In this document: piece after piece, positions 10,736 to 21,410 of the stretch
Position numbering within the stretch: the first letter of the stretch is position 1
Layout of the letters: each line of letters starts with the position of its first letter
Assembly (NCBI RefSeq): GCF_003597395.2
Contig: NC_133770.1
Location: forward strand, 203,713,656 to 203,777,655
Source: Chelonoidis abingdonii
Taxonomy: Eukaryota > Chordata > Testudines > Testudinidae
Length of the DNA: 64,000 bases
Direction of reading: 5' to 3'
Program-made: the position numbers and the translations under genes
The notes under the pieces: model-generated
Told to the model about the DNA's origin: nothing
Databases searched by the model: none
What the model saw: only the letters and a program-made list of their open reading frames with translations

Positions 10736-11766
10736 TGTAAGAGTCAGGTGCTGGGGCTCGTCCTTCTCAGGTATGGCGGGGAGCCAGGGCGCCTCCCTAC
10801 AGGTGGCAATCCGTCCAGGGCCTAGACCCCTCAGCAGGAGCTGAGCAAACAAATGGTCTCTAAACAAGGCAGAGTCTCGGTCCTTCAGCAGGGGCCGGGT
10901 AAACACAGAGTCTATAAGCCCGGCCCTGAAGCAGGGCGGGGCAGTAAGCAGTCAGGCTCAGGCCTTTCAGCAGGGCTGAGCAAGCACAGTATAGAAGCCC
11001 AGGACTTTGGGCAGGGCGGGGCAGTAAGCAGTCAGGCTCAGGCCTTTCAGCAAGGGGCTGAGCAGCAGTTCCACGGGGAAGTCTATAAAGCCCCAAGCCC
11101 TGGTTCAGGCCGGGACAATAAACAGGCACGGGGCTCAGACCCTCAGGCAGGGGCTGAGCAGCAGTTCCCACAGTAAGACTATAAAGAAGGCCTCCTCAGG
11201 CCAGGGAGAGGGGGAGTCTGCTACCCTGGGAAGGGTGGCAGGGGGAACACAGGCCCTCCCACTCCGCTGCATTCCAGCCCGGGGCCCTAGCAGCGGCAAA
11301 GGCACGCTGCTGTCAGTGGGGATCCTGGCTGCAACACACTGACATGGGTTCAGGCTCTTCGGGAGCCAAACCAGGGTCGGCTACCCCCGGGCCACTTCCG
11401 ATCTCCCCCTCTCTGGGTACCTGTCTCTCGCTGGCATCGTCTGGTGGGGCCCAGACCATGGGCTCCTCAGGATACTGGTCGTAGGGAAGCTCAGGCCGCT
11501 CCTCTGAGTACTGGGCGTAGGGAAGTTCAGGCCGCTCCTCTGGGTACCGGGCACAGGGCAGGCTGGGCCTGGCGGGAGCTCGAGCACCAGCATCTGTCCT
11601 CTCCCACAGCCTGCGCCTAACTGAGCGCTGGGGCCGGGCCTTTATACTTCCTGTCCCGCCCCTGCACTTCTGGGGGCGGGACAGGCGGTGATGGCTCCGC
11701 CCACTCCGGTGTCAGTTCCGGCCCGTTTTTCTCAGGCATGGCGGGGAGCCAGGGCGTCTCCATACA
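10736..11766 (-). repeat. 5' LTR of the Gmr1-like element
   Basis: A 1031-bp direct repeat partner of 4232-5348, with the same TGTAAGAG...CATACA ends in plus-strand reading. It has the same internal tandem architecture but fewer 42-48-bp units. On the coding strand, the repeated AGTCTATAA-type motif reads as CTTTATAGAC, a TATA-like string that could have served as promoter; this is inference. It is followed directly by the right-hand TCATC duplication. Confidence 0.92.
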
Positions 11767-11771
11767 TCATC
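11767..11771. repeat. Target-site duplication TCATC (right)
   Basis: Perfect partner of 4227-4231. Confidence 0.93.
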
Positions 11772-14600
11772 AAACATGAAATTAAAAAAAAACAACCTGT
11801 ATTACCAAGACTAAAAATTATGGGAAGAAATACAAATATTGGCCTATCACACTAAATCATGAGCATATAATATGCCAAAGGTTTTCAGGGATATTTAATC
11901 ACTGGAAAAATAGGTCAGATCATCAGATGGTGTAAATTGGCTAAGCTGCACTGAAGTAAATGGGGCTGATTTACATTGGATACATTGTGCTCCAAACAAT
12001 GGACTATAGTCCTACAATAAATTTGAATGTCATGCATTTCTTTTTTTTAAAGCCTTATTTATAAAGTAACGACAGTAAGTTGTTTTTCTTATCATCTTAT
12101 CATTTTTACCAAAATATATTATTACCCTGCATGTTCCCTAAAACAATCTCTTCCTGTAAAATATTCTCTTTTCTTGCCAATGTTGTTATACTAGCAGAAC
12201 AGGTCACTGAAGCATATGTAAGAATAATGAATATCTGGCTGAAGAATCAAGACAAAACATTTTTGTACGTTCTTTCTCAAGGTTTGTGTGGAGTCCCACC
12301 TGTTTTGTCAATTTTTCTACTGCAGAATTGCCAGATTGAGAGATTGGATGAAATCCTAGCCCCATTGAAGTTACTGGAAAAAATATAATTGACTTCAATA
12401 GAATATCACTCCTTCTGTTCTGAGTTTCTACTGAGAAAATTTCTTTTTTTTTTTTTGCTGTTAGTCCTGCACTGGGTCAGATCCTCAGCTAATGTAAACT
12501 GGCATAGCTCCTATGAAGTCTCTATTAAATTGGCCACTGAATCCAAAACAATACATTTAAAGTTGAATATGGGAAATGTAGCTCTTTAGCCCTGCTTGGC
12601 AAACAGAAGAGTGTTAGAATGTGTATATAATTTTCATGATGATACTGATGTTCCCAATAATGATGTTTGTCATCTACTCCATTGTAAATGGGATCTGCTC
12701 TCTCCCATTTAGCACTATGCAATAACTCTTCATTCTCACAGCTCTTAATTCTTAATTCTACATTCTGAGGGTTCAGTGGACTTTTGCACTGATTTATGTA
12801 CATAAGGCTCTTTCTCTGTTCTAATGGTACCAATCTCTACTTTTCCTTTTAACAAGGAAAGTCTGGGTCCGTCTTTTAATGATTTATAGGCACATATTTT
12901 TTAAAAAATCGGAATTAGTATTAATCTAGAACTTTTTTTCCTCTCTCCTTAAGAATCACAACATTTTCTGCACCAATCTTCTCTTACTCTGGCACTGCTC
13001 TTTATTGATATACTGCTTATTACAAGATACAACATTATCATGGTTATAATAATGATATTTAACATCTGTTCATTTTATATACCAACTGTTTCCTAATTCA
13101 TTACAAAATTAAAAAAGAAGTCTATTGTCAACACTCCAATTGAGTAACAGGCTATATTTAACATCAGAGCATTTCAACAGGTTAGGGCCAACCAGTTGAC
13201 TTTGTTTTTTAGTATTGTATAGTTGGGTCTTTAACCCCTTATACAGATCTTTTCAAGCCTTGCAAAATAAGAAAAATTCTATGTGAGGTTTGGTTCTAAT
13301 GGAATTTGGGGTATCAGTCCTGCATTTAGTCATATTATAGCCATACTGATGTCTCTATTTGTTTCTTGTAAATAACCCTCTGGTACCCAGTGCTGAGCAA
13401 AAGTAATTAATTTCCTAGTTATGGGGTCTTGTTATGGATTTGACACAGACATGCTCTCATTTTTTGTAATTGTGTAAGTAAGTTAAATTTCAGCAGCACC
13501 TCTGCTGTCGTTTCTAGTTGCAGAGAGCTTATAGATCAATGTAATGGACCTTTTCAGTACTTTATGTACATTGGACTTGACAACTTTTCAGTCTCCTGGG
13601 ACTAATGTGGCACCTGATCCATCAACACGGACTAGAATAATTTTGAACCCAAATCTTGAAGGTTATTGTTGAAGGTCAGTAGCTGCCAAGAGTACTGCAT
13701 AGCACGTCCTTGTGCCCATACACAATCCCACTGACATTAGTATGGTTCTTCATGGTTCTCCTTGCAGAAATCACTAATGTATTTTTATTGATTCTCCATT
13801 TATCTAGCTATCCAGGAATCTGATCCAGACCCTACTGAAACAAATAAAAAGACTCCCATTAATCTTGTGCATCAGATATTTGGGGTTGGGAAGGTTATTT
13901 TGCTGCCAGAAATCAAGTCCTGAGCCAGAGTTCCAGACCTAGCGTATCCCTTGAGAACTGGAAGCACAACAAAAGGCAGGGGAAAATCACTATGTAGAGG
14001 GCAGATGGGCTGGAAACTCAGGTGCAGTAACAGGACAAGCAGTCAGAAGCCACAAGGAAAAGAGATGGTACTGGAGCAGAGCTTCCTCTCCCACTTCTGA
14101 TTCCAAGTATCTTGACATGCACTCTTCAGTCCGCTGAAGAGCCTTAACCACAATCACCTACTCAGTGTACCATGTTGTCAAAGTCTGAGAAACCTACTTC
14201 TGGTGGCTGGCGATGGATGCCCCAGTATGGCTCAAAGAAAAAAAAGTAAGTGAACATTCAACAAATGTAAAGGTTTTGCAGTATATCCATGTCAATCCTG
14301 TCTTAGAGGCAGTTCCCAAGTGATGAGATTCTTAATGCCCACTTCAGTCTTGGGCTTTCTCTTGAGGCCACAAACAAAGATACCAATTGTGGTGTTAATC
14401 TTTATGAACTAACCATCTATTCACTAAGACATGGTTCAGATCACCAACTCATTTCAGAGACCATCAGATTGTAACAATGACTTTAGGACACTACTGATTT
14501 TCTGTAGGTGGGATTTGAACTGACATCTTAATCATTATTGGAAGGGGTCCATTATTAATCAGTTGATCTATCCCACTCCCTATGAAGAGTTTCTGTCTTT
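11772..14600. other. No gene seen; AT-rich DNA with old short repeats
   Basis: No exon or transposon gene is recognisable. Two places share a degenerate old repeat motif of the form GGTCAGATC-TCAG-n-GTAAA: about 11912-11990 and about 12475-12540. A block near 12340-12400 has the 'CCCATTGAAGT...TTGACTTCAATA' hairpin-like wording common in sauropsid ancient repeats. Short poly-T runs occur near 12442. The rest looks unique. Confidence 0.45.
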
Positions 14601-14639
14601 GCATTCTGTTCAGGACCAGTCCTATGAAACCTGGAAGGG

Positions 14640-14838
14640 CTTTGTGCTTCAGCCAAACTAACTATTGAGGATTAAGAAGAAACAGAGGCCAGGTTATCCC
14701 ACAACTAACAACTAAAGGGTTTCTTGTACCTTCCTCTGCAGCACCTGATACTGGCCACTGTTAGAGACCAAGGACTGTACTAAATGGACCACTCATCTCA
14801 TCCAATAGGGCCGTTTCTGTGTTCTTGTAAATGACCGT
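14640..14838 (+). mobile_element. CR1-type 3'-end fragment
   Basis: About 200 bp resembling the 3' terminal region of a CR1 subfamily in plus orientation. TGATACTGGCCACTGTTAG is followed by a diverged GGACCACTC...CAATAGGGCC block and then TTCTGTGTTCTTG. It is heavily mutated; boundaries are approximate. Confidence 0.6.
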
Positions 14839-14904
14839 AAAGCTGACAAACAGTCTATCACAATATCCAATCAAGCAGAAATTCCATGAGCTTGAGTGTC
14901 CTGA

Positions 14905-15540
14905 GTGCAAAGTTTTTTTTTTTCAGAATAAGCTATGACCCCCCTATGTAGGACCCAGACCTGCTGGCTGATTCCAGGATGCACACAGCACAGTGCCAAG
15001 ACAGGCAGGAAGCCTGCCTTAGCCCCCCTGCTGCGTCACTGACTGGGAGCTGCCTGAGGTAAGCCCATGCATGCCCCAACCACCAACCCCCTGCCCCAGC
15101 CCTGAGCCCCCCCAAAACCCAGAGCACCCTCCTGCACCTCAAACCCCTCATCCCCAGCCCCAGCCCAGAGCCCGCACTCCCAGCTCAGAACCCTTACCCC
15201 CTGCAGTCTAACCCCCTGCCCGAGCCCAGAGCCCTCTCCCACACCCTGAACCCCCCACCCCAGAGCCCTCACCCCAATCCCTTGCCTCAACCCGCAGCCT
15301 CCTCCCACACTCCGAATCCCTCAGCCCCACTCCCCAGCATGGAGCCCCCTCCTGAACCCCAAACCCTCATTCCTGGCCCCACCCCAGAGCCAGTACCCCC
15401 AGGCCAGAGCCCTCACACCCTTCTGCACCCCAACCCAGTGAAAGTGAGTAAGGGGGGCGGAGAGCAAGCCACCAAAGGAAGGGGAATGTAGTGAGCAGGG
15501 GCCAGGGCCTCTGGGAAGGGGTAGCGCTAGGGTGTTTGGT
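14905..15540. repeat. C-rich low-complexity stretch with loose tandem units
   Basis: The plus strand is dominated by CCCAGCCC, AGAGCCC and AACCCC words in irregular units of about 25-35 bp after a short poly-T run. The open frames here on both strands are composition artefacts. It ends just before the element at 15548. The C-rich interiors of the hAT-like elements at 21411 and 51712 look similar, so this may be the interior of another such element, but I could not find its ends. Confidence 0.6.
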
Positions 15541-15542
15541 TT

Positions 15543-15547
15543 TGTGC
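15543..15547. repeat. Target-site duplication TGTGC (left)
   Basis: TGTGC at 15543-15547 and again at 20208-20212 flank the LTR element exactly. Confidence 0.85.
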
Positions 15548-15660
15548 TATCATAACTTCTTACTCAGATTTGAACCTTAGCGTTCATAAACTGAGAAGCT
15601 AGCATGAACCCTTCTAAGCTTAATTACCAGCTTAGATTTGATCTCGCTGCCACCAGCCAA
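15548..15660 (-). repeat. Truncated 3' LTR
   Basis: About 110 bp (TATCATAACTTC...GCTAGCATGAACCC...CCACCAGCCAAG) aligning with 19335-19490. The first three bases are TAT where the family has TGT. Alignment to the right LTR stops around CTCCCTCTCT; beyond it lies pol-like sequence. Confidence 0.75.
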
Positions 15661-15848
15661 GTGATTTTCAGGACTTGGCTCCCTCTCTGGTCGGTGGTTG
15701 AGAGGTTCACCTCTTCCATGCCACCATCCTTTTTCCCGTCGTAATAGACACCGTCAGGCCACTTAGCGTCATCTCCTCCCTGGATTGTAAACTGACAAAC
15801 CTGTAAGTCTCTGGAATAAAAGGGCTTGAGAGAATTAACATGGTACAC
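15624..15848 (-). pseudogene. Post-integrase C-terminal module
   Basis: Open frame of 74 codons beginning MYHVNSLKPFYSRD, which matches the YHVNxLKPW/F end of Gypsy integrase C-terminal modules (compare 7399-8079 and 26395-26640 in this window). The residues after about 30 are acidic and Gly-rich, and the last ones run into the LTR-like segment. It lies downstream of the integrase core and beside the 3' LTR. Confidence 0.65.
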
Positions 15849-16259
15849 TTTGGGTTTTAGTGAGGAATTGGGAAATGCTATGAGGTAGTTAACAGCTCAC
15901 CAGCGCTCTTGGACATGAATGGCCCTTTCCATTGATGCTTCCATCTTATGTTTTTTTTTTTAAATAAAAAATATTTTTTTTTTTTTTTTTTCGGCCTGTT
16001 GAGCTCAAGACCATAACTGATCTCCTACCATGAAAGGAACATTCTCTGGTATGTTTATCATACCAGCTTTTGCTCTCCTGGCAGTATCCTTTAGGTTTTC
16101 TCTAGCCAGGGCTCAAGAATGTCGGAGGGTGCTTTGTAGGTGCTTACAAAATCCAGAAGTTGAGTTCCTGGAGAAGTTGTAAACCCCTCCATTGTGCTTC
16201 ACCAACTTGTAGCGCCCCTTAACTGCTCGTGGCCATACCAAGTTCAAAATTGTGAAACC

Positions 16260-16550
16260 CTAAACTGGATGTGGTACCAGCCCGTAGCAGAAGAGCAACT
16301 GCCTGCAAACTAGGTCCCAGTCATTGGATTCATTCATGAATTTACGGCTCATGGCCCCCAAAGTTCCATTAAACCTTTCCACCAGGCCATTGTTTTGACT
16401 GTGGTACGGGGTGGCAAACCAAGTGATCACCCCATGATTTTTTCCCCAGGCTTCATGGTGCCTGCACAGGAAATTAGATTCCTGAATCTGTAAGGAATTC
16501 AGAGGCCAACCTACCCTGGCCAAAAATGTCTGTTTAGCGCGGCCTGGCAC
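16260..16550 (-). pseudogene. Integrase core remnant (Gypsy-type)
   Basis: The last about 55 residues of this open frame hold the integrase motif TPYHSQNNGLVERFNGTL, with the catalytic Glu, followed by a WDLVCRQLLFCYGLVPH block. The two upstream catalytic Asp residues are not found in frame. Further decayed pol sequence, including an RRAKAG-type basic stretch, lies at about 16010-16160 in other frames. It is a fragment of an enzyme that joins element DNA to the chromosome. Confidence 0.85.
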
Positions 16551-16599
16551 GACCGCTTTAGCCCTGTGTGCCTAGAGCTACGCTTCCAGCCATCGGGGT

Positions 16600-19330
16600 A
16601 AGCAAAGTCCATGCAAAGTCAGTACATACTGCTTCTCTGGCGTCTTTCTGGGAAAGAATGAATACTGGGCACCGTCTTGCCATCCCCCTCCCAGGTGCGA
16701 AAGGCTGTCTCCAACCTGCTTTGTTCTGTGTCACGCCCGAGCCATGGCCACTGGGATGATTATGGCTAACTAAGAGTTCCCTGTACTTAGTTGGAACACC
16801 AACCGTTTGTGGCAGCTGCCATTCTTCCTGGTGGTCACCAGAAAGAATTTCCTTTGTATAAAGTCCATTGGTCTATAACAAACCAAAAGGATCGGTTAGA
16901 AGAGCTGAGAGCGGTGGGTGCTCCGTCGCCACCCAAAGCTTTTGAGGCTGTATCTGCTTCCTGCTCAGTCTGGAACTGTTCCTTGAGGCTGGGGATACCA
17001 GTGTCTTTCCTCAGACTGTGGAGTTGGGCTTGGTCCCTCTGGAAGTGATGTGATGATGGGGTTGTTTCGTTGCCAGTGAACGCTGCCGCTGGTGCACCTG
17101 ATGGTATTTCAGGCTCTGCCTGAGCCTCTTCGTATGTTGTTCTGTTGCTCTCTGCCAGTTCAGGCTCGCTGGCCCCTCTGGCGTTGAGGTTGAAGATATG
17201 GTTGCAACTGCTGGTGCTGTTTGCTGTTCAGTTCCGGTCCTGGGACTGGAGGTGCTGTGGCTGGTTCAGCCGTGGCAGGGATCCGGTCCACTACCTCTGT
17301 AATGGGTCTTGCGTGTAACACAGAGGGGCTTCTGGGACGGCCTCTAGGACAGAATGGTCGAACGCTTGCCTGTTTGGCTGCGTGTAACGTATTCCACTCT
17401 TTGTGGCGCTTCACGCTGGTGGCCAAGTTTCCCCAGGAGCATGGGGATTGCGAATAATTGTCTATGACTGCAAAATTCACATTCCTGACCGAGCCTTGTA
17501 TTGGACAGGACAGTTTAGGTAGGTGGAATCACGAGCTTGTGAATGAAGGGGTGTAAATGGTGCATTTGGCTTTGGGTTGGATGAGTTGCGGATCCGAAGG
17601 ATTGTGGATGCTGAACCTTGTGCCGTGTTTTCTCACTCGTAACTTCTTTCCGCCCTTCCAATTTTTCCTTCGCTCAAGGGGATTGAGAGTATCTGGCCTG
17701 GGGATCTTGTGTGTGATGTGTGGTGTAATTTGATGCACCCGGGTGGGTTCTTGGCGCATGGCTTTATATATGTCCAGTTCATTACACTTAGATGCATCTT
17801 CCTAGCTTGAGGGTCACTGGGTCGAGGTGAGTTACTGGAGACTTGTGTGAGGTGGAAGAATAGGGTGTCTGTGGTTCTCTTGGGTTGTAGGTGGGTGTTT
17901 GTGCTTGCCCTCGGTTGTAGGGTTGTATTGTGGTGTTCCCCCTGGGTTTTCATTCCCCTTTACAGTAGGCTTTTCTGTGCTTCTGCACTTCATCATTTGG
18001 GTACCAATCTCCCCGATCGTGAGATTTTTGGGGTTTTCATCTTGTATGTCGCTGTTATGTTTCAGGAGCACCTCCAAGAACTGCTTCCATTTGGTATTGA
18101 GGGAGTGCAGGTTCGTTCAATGGATTGACACCTTGGTTACTGAATAGGCTTAAGCTTATTCATATTCAAGTGAGTAGGCGTGTTTGGGAAATGAATCTGT
18201 TTTACTTTTGGGTCGCTGCATATCTGCCAGGGCATGATCGCGTTATCCCCAATTCTGTATCTGGCCTTTGGTTTGAGAAACAGTTTATATCGTTTATTGT
18301 GTCTATGCATTTCAGCCTCAACTTCTGCTACGGGTCACGTTGAGGTGTGAGTCAGGTCTAGCATGTATTTGGTCTTCAGGACTGCTGCTAATCACATGGG
18401 CTCTTTCATGTCTACAGACGCAGCCTCCCCCACGTTGTCACACATTCGTCTGTAGTTGGGAAATTTCTTGTGCTGTTGGAATGAGTATGGCGAAGGCGTT
18501 GTCTAGGATCTGGTTGGGTTCTGTAGCTAGCCTGTTCTCAGATTCTCAGGGTGCCGGGGGCCTCCCTCTGTTGTTCCATCTCTTGTTGCGTTTTCCCTCT
18601 GAGTTCTATCTGCGTACTTCTCGTGGCTGCAGCTTTCATATCTTCTTGTTTTTCTGCTAAGCACTCTTCTTACTTGTAGTCTTCTTCTTCCATGCCCAGC
18701 TGCATTTTGGCCTATCACATTGATCTCTTGATGAGTGCCTCCCATCTGGCTTCTGTGTTCTGCCATTAATTGTTCCATCCCATCCTCCTATGTTACATAT
18801 TCTGTTGTCTCATGCTTCGTTGCAGTGCGTCGTTCCTGTTTTGGCCTATATCCTCCCTGGACTATCGGTTTCTCCCGCTCTTCTTAGTAGATCTGGGCGT
18901 TGCCCTCTGGTGTCTACTGTCTGCAACTGCTGGCTCATCTGTTGTCTCCTGGCGCCTTTTTTTTGCCTAGAACCACACCTGACCCTTCGTTTCCAGTTTA
19001 TCCTACGCCTCAATGTTTCGATATCGTCATTAACCACCAAAGCCACCTCTTAATTTACCGTGTGTGTAAGTTTGCTGGTTTAACTTTGAATTACCCAATC
19101 GGAATTCTTATTGTTTAAACACAAGAACCCTTAAATGTCACTACTATGGTTCCTTGCCTTAACCCTGCAACCGCCACCTCAAGCCAGGCAAAAAACAATG
19201 TCCTCTCTCGGCTCCACCTTTAAAACAAATCCTTTCCTCTCGCATACCCAGAAGCTCCTGCAGCAGAAAAGAACCAAAATACTTCTACCTCCTACTGGCT
19301 TCTGGCCAGTTCTTCATTTTCCCCACCTTC
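16600..19330 (-). pseudogene. Degenerate interior of the LTR element, no domain recognised
   Basis: Only short minus-strand open pieces are present (for example 17160-17480, 17832-18077, 18527-18778, 18846-19046), rich in Pro, Gln, Arg and Lys. Position next to the 5' LTR suggests decayed gag, but I see no zinc knuckle, protease or RT motif. Confidence 0.45.
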
Positions 19331-19334
19331 CGTG

Positions 19335-20207
19335 CCACTCATATAACAATCACATTCTTACTCATGGATTGAACTAGACGTTCATTAAACTGAAAGAAGC
19401 TAGCATGCAATACCCTTCTACAACTTAATTACCAGCTATCGAATTTATCTCAGCTGGCCACCAGCAAGTGATTACAGGGATTGGCTCCCTCTCTAGTCTT
19501 CCTAAACCTTACTGAGAGCCCCCCAGACTCAGAAGCCCTGAGTCATTCCACCAGGCGAAAGTCCACCCCTCCCCTTGTGCTCCTCTTTATTCTCTATTTC
19601 CAGCTCCATCCCTCCCATGGGTTACTCCTGGCGTACTTCACTTACTCCTGATGCAAACGAGATGGCGAATCTACCATTCCCCTGAGGCTTGCAGATTTAA
19701 CTAGTTAAGCTAACACCAAAGAGAATTTCCCCCTCATCTCTTTCTTAGCCTTACACCAGAGAACAAACTAACAAACAGGTTTTAAAAAAAGAAAGCTTTA
19801 CTATATAAAAACACCCAAAAACAAAATCAAAAAATCATTCTCTGTATCAAATAACAAATAATACAGATCAATATGCTTAAAAAAATGATAAAAAGGACTT
19901 ATTCCCAGAAATACAATCTCAACATTACAGCAAATACACACATGGTAATACAAAACAAAACTTATAAAAGCATTGTTCTGCTACTCTTTTGCCACTTACA
20001 ACTTAAAAACCTGAAGATTAGAAGCTTGAAGATAGAAAGAAGCCTCTCATAGCCGAGAGACAGACAAAAGACAAAGACCCAAACATTCCCTCCCCTGAGC
20101 TTTGAAAAATCCGGTTTTCTGACTGGTCCTTTGGTCAGGTGTTTGGTTCCCTTGTTAACCCTTTACAGGTAAAAGAAACATTAACCCTTAGCTATCTGTT
20201 TATGACA
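19335..20207 (-). repeat. 5' LTR of the deleted Gypsy-type element
   Basis: About 873 bp ending (plus-strand reading) CTATCTGTTTATGACA, the reverse complement of the TGTCATAAACAGATAG start seen at 6370. Its order of blocks matches 59863-60779. The left edge is approximate because the terminal bases have diverged. Confidence 0.8.
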
Positions 20208-21402
20208 TGTGCAACTAGAAAGTTGGCAGCCCTAGATAAGGGGCTGGACATTACAGGAAATATTCTGAGTGTTTAGGGGTTAGAAGCCTGTTACTACCTA
20301 TACAGAAAGAGTGCAAGGTCAATAAAGTCTTGTAAGGGAGTGCTGTGCTGCAAGAGGCTCTTAGTTTCGGGCAGCTGATCTGCAGCAGACACAAACAAGA
20401 CTACTTTACTCCAAGAACCAGTTGTTGTGAGGTGACTCTGTGAACCCCTGGGAAACAGCACACAAACCTGTGTATTACAGGTTTTTTAGAAATGGTTTTA
20501 CTGAAGTAAAATTCTTTACATAGGCACAGTAGATTTTTAAATGAGCCAAGTTATTTGTGCATTCATTTGCTGCATTGCTGCAGAGATTCTTTAACATGAA
20601 TATACAGGGACAAAAATAGTCTAATTTTCATTGGAGATGTCAGTTTAACAGTGAAAGCTGCCTTTACTTATTGATTGATTGATTAGGTTAAAGCAGAAGT
20701 TCTTAAGTCTGTTAATGTTCCTTTAGGGATGTGAAGAAAAGCTTCATGAATCAGGGAGGGAAAAAAACACTTTATACTTCAATCAGTTGACATGAGCAAA
20801 AATGTTTATGTTCTATATTTCAGAGAATTTAGTTTGTAATTCGAGTATTAAAATTACCAAAGAAATTACACTTTTTCTCACTGAAGACGTGGCCTGTACG
20901 ATTTAATGTAACAAGTACTTACAGCACTGTGCCTATAAATATCTCCAACTTTTCCTGTTGAATCTCTTAATTGAACAGAAATTAGAGACTAATCATCTCT
21001 TTTGAAACTGGGGCAGTGGGCAGGAAGGGGAGTGCATACATGTGTATATAATTTTAGCAACCATGCTAGAGTATCAAACAAACAAAACTTAAGCACTTGT
21101 AAAACACTTCTCATCCATATATCTCACAATGCTTCACAAAAGAGGGACATATTGTCTTCTTTTTGTAGACTGGAATACTGAAGCACAAAGGCAAAGCACT
21201 TAAACTTGCTCAAACACTTTCCTAAATAGGGATGGCCTTAAGCATATGTTTAAAGTTAAGCAATTACTTAGCCAAATCAAGACAAGACACATTCATTTGT
21301 CCAACTTGCCATTCAGCAAGTCAGTGGGAAAGGAACAGAATCCAGGTGACCGGTCTTCCAGGCCAGACTCTATCCAGTAAACCACAGTACTTTTGAGCAA
21401 GC
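20208..21402. other. No gene; possible small LTR-like and ancient repeat pieces
   Basis: Bases 20208-20212 are the right TGTGC duplication. About 20213-20480 contains AATAAAG and a TGACTCTGTGAACCCC block that looks like the R-U5 end of a retroviral LTR, but I cannot define its ends. About 21120-21390 resembles an old MIR-type element (TGTAGACTGGAATACTGAAGC). No coding sequence is seen. Confidence 0.4.
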
Positions 21403-21410
21403 AAATAGAC

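Larger units (their letters stand above)
4232..11766 (-). mobile_element. Gmr1-like Ty3/Gypsy LTR retrotransposon (integrase upstream of RT)
   Basis: Complete but inactivated element on the minus strand, about 7.5 kb including a nested 964-bp LTR plus its 5-bp duplication. From its 5' end (right) the order is LTR, gag with Gln-rich N-terminus, SCAN-like capsid domain and CCHC zinc knuckle, aspartic protease, integrase, GPY/F-type module, RT, RNase H, polypurine tract, LTR. Ordinary Ty3/Gypsy elements place integrase last. Integrase before RT in a Gypsy-type pol, plus a SCAN-like capsid, is the published signature of the Gmr1 clade. Several frameshifts and an in-frame stop break gag and pol. 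Perfect 5-bp duplications flank the whole. Confidence 0.9.
15548..20207 (-). mobile_element. Internally deleted Gypsy-type LTR element
   Basis: A 4660-bp element on the minus strand bounded by a perfect 5-bp duplication. The right (5') LTR is about 19335-20207. The left LTR keeps only the outer about 110 bp (15548-15660) that aligns with the right one; the inner part of the left LTR is gone. The interior carries an integrase remnant (16260-16550) and a post-integrase LKPF module (15624-15848) next to the left LTR, so integrase is last, the conventional Gypsy order. No RT or protease is recognisable in 16.6-19.3 kb, which holds only broken frames, so RT has probably been deleted. Confidence 0.82.
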
